Assembly (NCBI GenBank): GCA_013397075.1
Contig: VWZS01002241.1
Location: 124,001-188,000, forward strand
Reading direction: 5' to 3'
Origin: Rhabdornis inornatus
Lineage: Eukaryota > Chordata > Aves > Passeriformes > Rhabdornithidae
DNA: 64,000 bases
The position numbers and the translations under genes were made by a program. Each line of letters begins with the position of its first letter. Position 1 is the first letter of the stretch. Positions 1 through 11,489 of this stretch are shown here, in pieces. A model generated the notes under the pieces. It was given only the letters and a program-made list of their open reading frames with translations. It was not told the DNA's origin and did no database searches.

Positions 1-3000
1 ACTTTGTCCTGCTGGAAAACTTCACCAGCGAGGCTGCGTTCATTGAAAACCTGAGGAAACGCTTCAAGGAGAACCTGATCTATGTGAGTAGCACAGGGAC
101 AGTCAGCACAGAGTCCCCCAGTGGCCTGGAGGGTCGCTGCTGCACAGGACAAACCTGCCTTTGCTCTGCTCTGGGGTTTGGAGGTGCTGGTGGCAGCCCA
201 CAGGCCATGGGGTGCTTGTGCCAGCACCACTCTGGGGTGCTGTCATTTGTCATTTGCTGGGTGTGGGACTCACTGCAGCGCTCCTGTTGGCATCTGGTGG
301 CACTGACAGCACTGAAAATCCAACTCTCATCACGTTCTTCCATCTCCTGAATTCACTCACTTCCACCAGCACCAGACTTGAACTTGATCCTAAATGGATA
401 TAGGAATAACCCAGCATTGTGGCTTGTTGGAAACCCTAAAACCATTTGAGGTGCTTTTTACCCAGCAAGGATAACGTGGCTGGCACAACTCCAGCAGTGT
501 CACTCACCCAGAGCTGAGAGCTCTCTTCCTCAGCACCCTTGGCCTGTTTGCAGCGTCCCCAGCACACCAGGATGGGTGTCCAGCCTCCAGGGACACCTGA
601 GCTCTGCCTCCAGACCTCCTGGAACCTTCCTGCTTTCTGTTGTGTTTTTCAGACCTACATAGGCTCGGTGCTGGTGTCTGTGAATCCCTACAAGGAGCTG
701 GAGATCTACACCAAGCAGAACATGGAGCGGTACCGTGGTGTCAGCTTCTATGAAGTCTCTCCTCACCTGTGAGTGGCTGCCAGTGCAGGTTTTGTCACTC
801 CCACACAGCTGGGACACGAGGAAAGAAGCAAACAGGACTTTGCCCTGTCCCAGCTGCAGCCCTGGAAATCCAAGGGATAGAGGATCCTCTGCAGGGTGTG
901 GTGTGAGGCTCTTTCTATTCCTGTTCCTCTCTCCAAAGAGGATGAGTTGCCTTTGCAAGAGCAGTATTTGGAAAGGGAGTTGGTTCCTTCCTGCAGGAAC
1001 AGAGTTGCTTACCCAGCCCTGGCAGGACAGGAGTTCATTGTTCCAGGGTTATTTGGGGTCTCTGTGTCCGGGGCTAAGTAGGGGAAAGAGTTTCTGGTGT
1101 GTGGGGGTTTCTTTCCTACCTCTGCTGTTCCTGCCTAACCAATATTTATCTGGTATTTCCCTTGTTGCTAAGATACCATCAGCCTGTTGGAGCAAGGAAT
1201 GTATTTATTTACATGGTCTGGCTTGGTGAGCGTTCCCAATTTCCCATTTTAAAAAAAAATAGTTTGAGGTTTAAAGTTATTTTTGAAAGCATTTGAAAAA
1301 AAATTCTTGACAGGCTGAAAGAAAAAGAAGAGACCTGAGGCCACATGGCTTCAAAATGTTTTTTTTCAGGACTAAGGGCCAAATTCTGAGCACCTCTTGG
1401 AAGGTTTTTTATGTTGTGTTGTGTTTTGTTTTTTTGGTTTTTTTAAGAGATCTTGGAAGAGTAAATGATATTATTTATGAGCAAACTATTTGGGTTGTTT
1501 CTTTTTGCTGGCACATAGCCCAGGAGAGTAAACAAACCAGAATGTGCTGCAAGCACAGAGAGAGGGAGAAACCATTACTTGGGAATGTCTCAGTGCTCGA
1601 ATTTAGATTTGTTAGGACAAAAATGTGATTTTTACTGTGTGAACTCAGATGGGGCAGAATTAAACCTGCAAAACCCTGCATTCAAACCTGCTCAGTTCAC
1701 TTTGCCTGTGGTCAGGGAAGGGTCTCTGTGCCCTTAGGTGTGAATTTTGGGACTCTGTGGAAAATCCTTGTGACTGTTGCTCCGGTTTTAAGTGTGCAGT
1801 AGGTACAGGATGATGGCAATGCTCATGGATAGCATGAAGCACTGACCAGATGTGCTTTAATTCCACTTAAATCACAGTGTAGCTGATTTTTTTCTTGGCT
1901 TTCTTTCTCCTTTTAACAAGTCCCTTCACAAGCTGTGAAATGTGCAGCTCATAAGTGACCCCTGGAGAACTGTGATCCTGGATGCTGCTGCTCCCACTGG
2001 GAAAACAGATTTTTTTGTTAACTGTTTTTGTTGTTCCATTGTATTATTTGATTATTTATTGCATTATTTGATTATATATGCATTTAAAAGTCCTCTGAGG
2101 AGCATCAAAATGCTCCATCTGCAGTGTAGTGCTCTGGGCTTCTCCTTTTCCAGTAACTCAGGTGTTTTTTCCTCTTTCTCTTCTTCTAAACTGACTCTAG
2201 AAAGCCAAAACACTTCAAGATCTCTCTTCTAGTGTCAGGTAGTTCAAGTGTAGGCCTGAGCATTGGGTTTTCTGGGAAGTGCATGACACTGAGAGAAGGA
2301 AAGTTTATGGATGGGATATTCCAGAGATCTGTCACATCCTGTCCTGTTTCTGGCCTGCAAATGGGACCATAAACATCTTTATTTACAGTGATTCTGTCTG
2401 TTCTGGTGGCCATAAACCACCCCACAAAGGCATAGGGGCCAGAGGCACTTCTTCAAATCCAAATTAAATTTGCATTTATTCAGCTGTTTTCCAAAAGACT
2501 CCAGAGGCAGAATCTGGATGGGAAGAGAGGGACAGGATGTATTTTGTGGGGTGAGCTGTGTTGCCAAGGGAGCTCATTGGTGTTGCCTTAGCACCAAGTA
2601 TTAATAGACTCAAGAAGGCCACAGATGTTATTTTGGTGTGATTACTTCTAATTAATAGCACAGCAGGAGAGTTTAAAAAAAAAGAAAAAAAAAATTAAAA
2701 AAGCCAAGCTACTAAAGGGTTGTCAGGTATATGAAGACAGGGTATCTGCTTGCTCACCACATGTGAGAGCTGAAAATGTTGATAGGGAGGTTGTCTGATG
2801 TGAGTTGTGCTTTTCCTCTCTCCCTGAGCAGTTGTCACCATTGTCACTCATCCCCTGCAGCTCTCTGGTGTTGTAGGAGTGTGTGTGACTCTGGGTGTGA
2901 GATCCTGTCTGCTCACAGCACAGAAATGAAAGAAAAAGCAGCAAAGGAGGAAGCAGAAGGGCAGGGCCAGACTCTGTGCAGGCAGGGGAAGTGCCTGGTG

Positions 3001-6000
3001 TTCGGAGCAGGATGCTCCTTAATCTCTGGTGGCTTTTCCAGCTCTTCCCATCATCCAAAGGAGCTCTGGAGCCACCCAGACAGCAAAATTCTGTTGTGAC
3101 CTTCTAAATGTGTCATCACTTGGATGATAAGCAAGAAGAAATACCAGTGGAGACCAAGGTGTTTCCTGAGTGTAAAACTTTTCTGTCCCGTGGGACCAGT
3201 GTTGAGAGATCATTTATATTTAGAAAAGCCAGCTGATCTGCACAGTTCAGTTAGAATTTAGTCAGAAAAAAAAAGTCAAAAGAACAGTCTCAAAGACTCA
3301 AGGAATTTGGCAATTTGTGTCTGACCCTGCAGGAGCTGGGCTCGTGGTTAAGGTGTGAGCAGAGGTGCCAGGGCTGTCCTGTGTTGTCACCAGTGTGCAG
3401 CAGCTGTGATCTCACCCAGCCCATGGCCCGGGGCTGTTTTGGGGGATGTCTGTGCCCGGATTTCCCAGGCGAACTCCCTGATCCCGGCTGTCCCCTCGCA
3501 GCTACGCCATCGCGGACAATTCCTACCGCTCTCTGCGCACCGAGAGGAAGGATCAGTGCATCCTCATCTCCGGAGAGAGCGGCGCCGGCAAAACCGAGGC
3601 CACCAAGAAGATCCTGCAGTACTACGCTGTCACCTGCCCCGCCAGCCAGCAGGTCGAGACTGTCAAGGACCGGCTGCTGCAGTCCAACCCTGTCCTGGAG
3701 GTAATTCCCGTGGAATCCTGGCCAGGAGTCACCGGGAATGATTCCCTTTCCCGGCGGGACCCCGCGGGGCGGTGCCAGTGTGTCCTGGGAATGCCGTGTG
3801 GGCACATCTCCGGGAATCCTGCTCTGATTCCTGGCCAAAGCAATCCTGACCCTTTCCAGCCCGCCAGGAGCAGCTGTGGCATGGATGGGGTGCGGGGAAA
3901 GAGGGGATTTGGAGTGGGAAGGGCTCTGGGTCACTGCAGGGCTCTGCCACGGGGCACATCGCAGTGGGCAGCTCAGGGAGGCTAGGTTTGTTTTCTGGTG
4001 CTGTGGTGTCCTCTAGTGTCCAGCCCCAGCTGTGTGCAGTGCCCTGAGATATCCCTGTGTTCTGTATCCCTGTGCCCTGCATCCCTGTGCCCTGGATCCC
4101 TGTGTTCCGTATCTCTGTATCCCTGTATCCTGTGTCCCTGAATCCCTGTGTCCTGGAACCTGTATCCTGTGCCCTGGATCCCTGTATCGCTGTGTTCTGT
4201 ATCTCTGTCCGTGTATCTGTATCCTGTATCCCTGTATCCTATATCCCTGTGCCCTGTATCCCTGTGCCCTGTATCCCATATCCCTGTATCCTGGATCCTG
4301 TGCCCTGCATCCCAGGAAAGGTGAGCTCCCAGCAGCAGGAGAGCCCTGCAGCCCCTCGGGCAGGGAGCTGTGGTGCCAGAGGAGAAGGAAAAGGCTGTCA
4401 GACATGACATATGTTGTGAGCAGTGGAGTGGCATTAAATCAGCCTGCAGGGGGATGGAAGTGTTTTCCCAGGATCTTCCATCTGCCCTGCTTGCACGGGC
4501 TGTGAAGATCAGTATTAGAATGCAGGGAGCAATCTGTTTCCTTCTGGGTTTCCAGGAAGGAAAATCCTGGGCTGTAAATAAGTAACTGGAAGCTTCACCC
4601 AAGTGTTTATAAATAGTCTGACTTGGTACTCTTTTATTTTTCCCTGATTGTTTTCATTTCAGGCCTTTGGAAATGCAAAAACCCTTCGGAATGACAACTC
4701 CAGTCGGTTTGGGAAGTACATGGATGTGCAGTTTGATTACAGGGTAACTTGGAATCTGCTTTATATTTCAGGACTGGTCCCAGTTGTAAGAGTTCTCTGT
4801 GTTCTTGTATTGTTGTGTGTGTAGTGAGTGCTTTGCATTTCCTTGGTGATAGCATAAGCAGAGTCTGTGGTAGCAAAGTTTGGGTCCAGAGGGTTTTATG
4901 GGATTCACTCTCCTTTCATTCCTCCCTTATTTCTCCCAATAAGGGAACACAGAGATCAAACCCTTTTATTTCCAGGGTTTTTTATTTCCAGTGCTGTGTG
5001 CCAATGGGTACTCCCCAAGTAAATCCACATAAGCCAGCTGAGAGATCTGAAGATAATCCCTGTCCTGTGTGACTTTGCACAGTGTTTGTGTCCACTCTGA
5101 TCCCAACTGCCCCACACCAGCAAGGTGGACACAGTGCAGGAGCTGAGGAGCTCAGCACTGCCATCCTCCAGGCCTTTAGGTCTCCTTTAATCCCTCCATG
5201 CTCAGTTCTGGTGCTTTCCCTTCGTGGTGAATTCCTGGAAGGAATTTTAGCACTCATGTCACCCCCGTGCTGGAGCTGACACAGAGCTTGTGGCACACAA
5301 TGACAGATCATTTTCTGTGGTTTTGTGGGCTTTTGCTTCAGATCTTGTCTTCAAACAGACAGCCAAGAAGCAGAACCATTTTCCTCTGTGTTGATGAACT
5401 CTTTCCACGTGTCTGGTTTGGTTTAGGGGGCTCCTGTTGGGGGCCACATCTTGAACTACCTCCTGGAGAAATCCCGAGTTGTGCACCAGAACCACGGCGA
5501 GAGGAACTTCCACATCTTCTACCAGCTGCTGGAAGGAGGGGAGGAGGATCTGCTGAGGAGGCTGGGCCTTGAGAAGAACCCACAGCAGTATCACTATTTA
5601 GTAAAGGTGAACATTAACTATAATGCTTAAAATATTATGTTGCAGGACTGGGATATCTCCAGTTGTCTTTGTAATTTCCTTCCCTCGCTTCAGAAATAAC
5701 TCTGAGGTGACTGCTATAAAAAGAAACACAATGCATTGAGCATGGATAATGTATCTTTGATGATTATTTACTTATTTATACTAAACTGTGTCTTTTTAGG
5801 GTCACTGTGCAAGGGTCAGTTCCATAAATGACAAAAATGAGTGGAAGATCATGAGGAGAGCCCTGTCTGTTATTGGCTTCAGTGACAGCGAGGTGGAGGT
5901 GAGGTTTAGCAGCACAGATTTTCCTACTTTTAAGGAATTTTTTCTGCTTTGATTTAGGATTTCTGATTGAAATCAGTGAATCAATTCAGGGTGAATGTAT

Positions 6001-9000
6001 TCCCTACAAAAATCCTGGAAAAGATACAAAATGCTCTCTGAAAAAATGAATTAACACAAAAACCTTGCTGTGTGTTCATTCCATCATCCTGATTTTTACC
6101 TGTTGCTTCCATGGCAGGATTTGCTGAGCATTGTGGCCAGTGTCCTGCACCTGGGGAATGTCCAGTTTGCTGCTGATGAGCAGGGGAATGCTCAGGTCAC
6201 TACAGAGAATCAGATTAAATACCTGGCCAGGGTGAGTATCAGCAGTGATGGAGATATTACAGGGAAGGTGAATTGTAGAGGATTCCTTACTTTGAACTTG
6301 ATATCAATCATAAAATTTTAGATCTGTGATTTAGAAGTTCTCATAAATTTCACTTTTATTTGACCTCAATAAAATGCAAATACTATCATCAAACCAATTT
6401 AATTGACAACTTCTGTATTTACCACTTCACCACTTCTGCCTTGAGGTTTCCACCTTTGGGCAGTGAGGTAGGAATGGACTCTGGAAATTTTTTGCTTTGC
6501 TTGGTCACTTCCTTTCACCCAATTCATTTGTTAGCTCATGTCCCTGCCAGAAAGGAGGGGAGGGAGGGATTGATGCTGCAGAGTTGTTCAGTGTGAGTGG
6601 GAAATGAAGGGTTGTTTCACTGGGCTGGCGTTTTAGGAAAATAGAATGCTCCATAAATTAATTGAATCTCCTGCTTGCAGCTGCTGGCAGTGGATGGCTC
6701 TGTTCTTCGGGATGCACTGATCCACAAGAAGATCATAGCAAAAGGGGAGGAGGTGAGAACATCCCTGGGGATTTGGGAGGCAGAAGGGATGAAATGAAGC
6801 AGCTCTGCCAGCAGTTCCCTCCTCGCCTCTCACAGGAGGGTGTCACTGCAGGTGTCCCACTGCTGACTGTCCAGTTTTTGAGTGGCTGTTTAGTGATGAT
6901 GAAGCAGGAAAAGGGGATCCCTTGGTTTGGGGGGCTGCTGAGTGGCTTTTTTGTGCTCCTGCCTGCAGCTGGTGAGTCCCCTGAACCTGGAGCAGGCAGC
7001 CTATGCCAGGGACGCCCTCGCCAAGGCCGTGTACGGCCGCACCTTCTCCTGGCTGGTCAACAAGGTCAACAAATCCCTGGCTTACAAGGCAAGTGAACCT
7101 TCTGTTTGTTCATTTCCAGCCTAATGGAAAAGCAATTCCCAAATCTTTCAGCTGCAAAGCGAGTTCCATGCTTTTAGTCATTTCTAAATTGATTTGTTTT
7201 CAAGTGGTGCAGTGAACGCTGTGATGAAATGATGGAGATGCAGGGATGAATCATAGTTGGGAGTAAATACCTACATTTGTTTTCTGCTCTGTTGCAGGAA
7301 GAGAAGTTTCCAGGCTGGAGAAGTACAACAGTTCTAGGATTGCTGGACATCTATGGGTTTGAGGTTTTCCAGCACAACAGGTTTGTTTTGATAAATTCTG
7401 AATTATATTATTCAGTTATGGTGTTTTCTCTCCCTTGTGAAACAAGGTTTTATTCCATTTCTTAGAAAAAGAGATGACATTTGAATGTCAGGACATCAGG
7501 TGAAAAAACTGACAGTCACAGGGCTTCGAACACTTAGGATATCCAGCTAATAATTAGCATTTGTAGCTATTAATGGTCCTGGTATTTTAAATAAATTGTG
7601 GGTTTTGTGTGTATTCCTGCCTTACCTTGAGCTGTGGCTTTGTCCAGCTCTCCAGCCCAGGGGTGGCTGTTGTGGCATCTTCCCATGGTGGTGATGGACC
7701 AGGGGATGGGACTGGCAGAGTCTGGAACCTCCCTGGCAGGTAGCACTGAACGAAGACTCTCAAATTTGCAGTGTTACTGGGCCTTTATTCAAGGTTTTTG
7801 TGTTCCTCCATGTTCCATCCTTCAGGTCCATTTTTCCCTCCTTCTGGAACTCTTTGAGTTTCCTTAATAAACTTACTAAATGCATACAGTCAGTAAATAC
7901 TTCACAAAATCTGTTTCTCTTTTTTACTGTATCCCTGCTCCTCCCACTGCTTGTACCTCCTTCTGTACAAACAGTGATAATTTTTCTGATTTTTCTTTGC
8001 AGCTTTGAGCAGTTTTGTATTAATTATTGCAATGAAAAGTTGCAGCAGCTCTTCATAGAGCTCACCCTGAAGTCAGAGCAGGAGGAGTACGAGTCTGAGG
8101 GCATCGCGGTAAGAGCCCAAATCCCCCCTTCCCTCTCCTCCCAGAGACCCTGGCACCATCTCCCAACCAAGGAATTAAAGAACTTTCCTTTTTCCCTTCT
8201 TTTTGAAACCCTGGTAATTGTGTGACACAGCTGGAAGTGAGTAATGCCATGCCAGGCTTTTACCCTGATTATAATAAAGGCAATGTTAGGAAAACAAATG
8301 TGATGAGTGAAAAAGCTTTGACAGAAAGATTAAGTCAGGTGCTCTCTGAAATATTCTGAAATTTCTTTTCCAGTCTAGAGTTGTTTTCACCTGAGTGTGA
8401 TTTCTTGTCTTTGCAGTGGGAACCAGTTCAGTATTTCAATAACAAAATAATTTGTGATTTGGTGGAAGAGAAATTCAAAGGCATCATTTCTATTTTGGTG
8501 AGTTAAAGACATCTTTTTGAATGAAAAATTCAGGGCAGTGTAGTGGAAAACAAGGGGGGAAACATGGGAAAAATCAGTTTCTGTTGGAAGTGTTTGAGTA
8601 GGTGGGAAGAGCAATAACACACTGAATAGTGACACCATGAAAAGTCATTGCATCACCCCCATGGGCTCTGGGGAAAGCAGCTCCCAATCCAGGCAGTCTG
8701 GAAGGAGGGAAATGTTTTCCTTTTCAGCTCAAGAATTCTTTGTTTATTGAGCTGCCTGTGGAAAGGCCAAAGGGCCAATCTGGGGCAGAGTTTCAGTGAG
8801 GCACAGCCCAGTGAGAAATCCCTGGAATTTGTGTGTTTATAGGATGAGGAGTGTCTGAGACCTGGGGATGCCACAGACACGACATTCTTGGAGAAACTGG
8901 AGGAGACTGTGAAGAACCACCCTCACTTTCTTACGTGAGTGTTCCCTCAGCTGAGGGATTCCAGTGTGTGAATAACATCCTCACCGTGCTGGGTCCCACA

Positions 9001-11489
9001 TAAAAGATGACAAGTTTCTTTTACAAAGAAATTTGTTTGATATTTAAGAGAATATAAAATAGGTTGTCAACACTAAGTGCCTGACTGAGCTTCAGAATGC
9101 AATAGGAGCAACAAAACTCTTGTTACTGACTCACCTCTCACCTTGCAGATTATTTACTTCAGTTTTGGAGCTGCAAATGTCTGTTTATTCTGAATGTTCT
9201 GCTTTTATTCTGAATGCTCAGATTAGGATGTTATGTGCACATAGAACCACTCTGCAAGGAACACTGAAACTCCCCTTTAATTAAACATAAATACATATAA
9301 TGACACTTCTATGACGTGCTGGTGGGTAACTTTATTTACCTGAAAATCACCGAGTCCAATTTACATTCATTGCTCACCTTTGCACAGTCCCACTCCAGGA
9401 CTGAATGTCCTGGTGCTTTTTGAAGTGAATCCTGCAGGATTTTGTTTCTCCTGAAGGTTTTTGCTCCCTCCCCAGGCACAAACTCGCTGACCAAAAGACA
9501 CGGAAGTCGCTGGGGCGGGAGGAGTTCCGGCTCTCGCACTACGCTGGGGATGTCACCTACAGTGTAGCAGGTAACACAGAAAAACAAAAAATCTGGACCT
9601 AAAATACACCCCCACATCATTTGATCAACCAGATTAATTTCAAATCTCAAATCCCTGCCTTGAAGTTGCAGTGGAACAGCCTGTGTGGTTTGTTTTTCTT
9701 GCAGGTTTTCTAGATAAGAACAATGACCTTCTCTTCCGGAACCTGAAGGAGGTGAGTGTGGAGAGAGGAGGTTTCCAGGTCAGAATGAGGAGTTGGGTTT
9801 AAAATCAGGTGGCACATGAGGGAAAGGATTCTTCCTGGACTCCACCTGGAGGCTGTGTCCTCACAGGGCTGTGCTCTGGAAAGACTGATTGAGATCCCAG
9901 TGTTCATTTTGTAATTTTAAATAGTTTCGTCCTCAGGTTTCTCTGATAGCTCTCTGTACTTCATCTCTGAAAACATCTCTCTCTGCAGACCATGTGCAAC
10001 TCAGAGAATCCCATCATAAACCAGTGCTTTGACAGGACAGAGCTGACAGACAAAAAGAGACCTGAAACGGTGAGAACTCAAGGGCTGGAGGGGGCTGTGG
10101 CTGTTTCTTCTTTTTAAAACATGAACTCTCTGACATGATCTGAATGCAAACCCCTCACATTGTATTCTGCTGGTTTGTAGCCAGCTCCAAGTTACCCCTT
10201 ATGTGTAGTTTTCTTTTTTTTCTTGTAGGCAGCAACTCAGTTCAAAAACAGCCTCTCCAAACTCATGGAAATCCTGATGTCCAAAGAACCCTCCTACATT
10301 CGCTGCATGAAACCCAACGATGCCAAACAGGCTGGTATGGCCCTGGGGACAGAGGCAGAGCACTGATCCCAGTCAGGGAGGCACAGACAGGAGCCACGTG
10401 AAGCCCTGCTCGATTTTGGGTTCATTTTGGGTCTGTGCCTGAGCCCCTGTAGGGAGGGGGTGGCAGTGCCAGCAGCCAGGAATCGCAATGGGAGCACAGC
10501 TCTTGGGTAGAGGAAGGTCATGGTTAAAGTCAAGAATTATTGACTTTTTTTATTGTCCTTCAGTTTTGGTTTCTCTATGCATAAAACATCCCCAGAGAAA
10601 AATTTCATTTTGGAGCTAAATTTAAGTAATTAAAAAGGGATGGGAGGGGGGAAGGCAGGAGGCACAAAGTTGTGTGGGACTTGAGCTGTGAGGATTCATT
10701 GGAGGTTAAAGACAATTTTGTGAGATACAACAAGAGCTGAACATTGCCCTTCTCTAGAGCAAGGGGCAGCTGTGCCCTGATTGTGTTTCTCCATTTCCAT
10801 GCCCTGCCCAGATCGATTTGATGAAGTCCTGATCCGACACCAGGTGAAATACCTGGGGCTGATGGAGAACCTGCGGGTGCGCAGAGCCGGCTTCGCCTAC
10901 CGCAGAAAATACGAGGTTTTCCTGCAGAGGTGAAGCTACTTTGGAATTCTTCCCTCTGCTGCTCCCTCTCCCTGAGCTTCTTCCCATTGATGGAGCTGTT
11001 TTGAACAGCACAGAGGCAGCATTACCACCTAGAGGGATGGGAAGCTTGGGCTCTCTGTTCCCTTGGCCTCTCTCCCTCCTTGGATTGCACTTCTCTCCCT
11101 AAGATTTCCCCTCCTGCCAACCCCCAGGTACAAATCCCTGTGTCCAGAGACGTGGCCCACGTGGGATGGGCGGCCCTATGATGGGGTGGCCGTGCTGGTG
11201 AAGCATCTTGGCTACAAACCAGAAGAATACAAAATGGGACGGTCAGTTCTGTGTTCTCCATTTGAGGTTATGAATCACTGCATGTCCCTGTTGTCCTTTT
11301 TAAAGAAAGCTTCTCTAAATAATGGGGGAAGGAAATATTACAGAGCCCAAAGGGGATGCCAAAAGCAAGTTGCTCCAGCATGTAAAATGCAATTCTGCAT
11401 TTCTATTTCCAGAACAAAGATTTTTATCCGCTTTCCCAAGACCTTGTTTGCGACAGAAGATGCTCTGGAAGTGAGGAAGCAGAGTCTGG
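1..11489 (+). CDS. MYO1C: MYO1C motor-domain exons (window exons 1-20)
   Basis: Coding exons read from the sequence: 1-83, 653-768, 3502-3700, 4663-4743, 5427-5606, 5800-5898, 6118-6231, 6681-6752, 6969-7088, 7298-7380, 8003-8108, 8417-8497, 8843-8934, 9476-9570, 9705-9751, 9989-10069, 10229-10334, 10812-10929, 11128-11241, 11413-11489. The P-loop is in the third, the switch I Asn-Ser-Ser-Arg-Phe in the fourth and the switch II DIYGFE in the tenth. The exon at 8003 carries FEQFCINYCNEKLQQLF, the relay-region signature, and the exon at 10229 carries YIRCMKPND, a converter-adjacent signature of all myosins. The peptide around 366-376 (AYKEEKFPGW), across the ninth/tenth exon junction, differs most from the human protein, as expected of a surface loop. 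Confidence 0.95.

Noticed and set aside
3290..3934. 214-codon minus-strand frame over a MYO1C motor exon
   Set aside because: It is the antisense shadow of the GC-rich P-loop exon (3502-3700) and flanking intron; no family motifs.
3982..4602. 200-codon frame rich in Gly-Tyr-Arg-Asp repeats
   Set aside because: It translates the 14-bp minisatellite in a MYO1C intron and begins and ends within intronic sequence.
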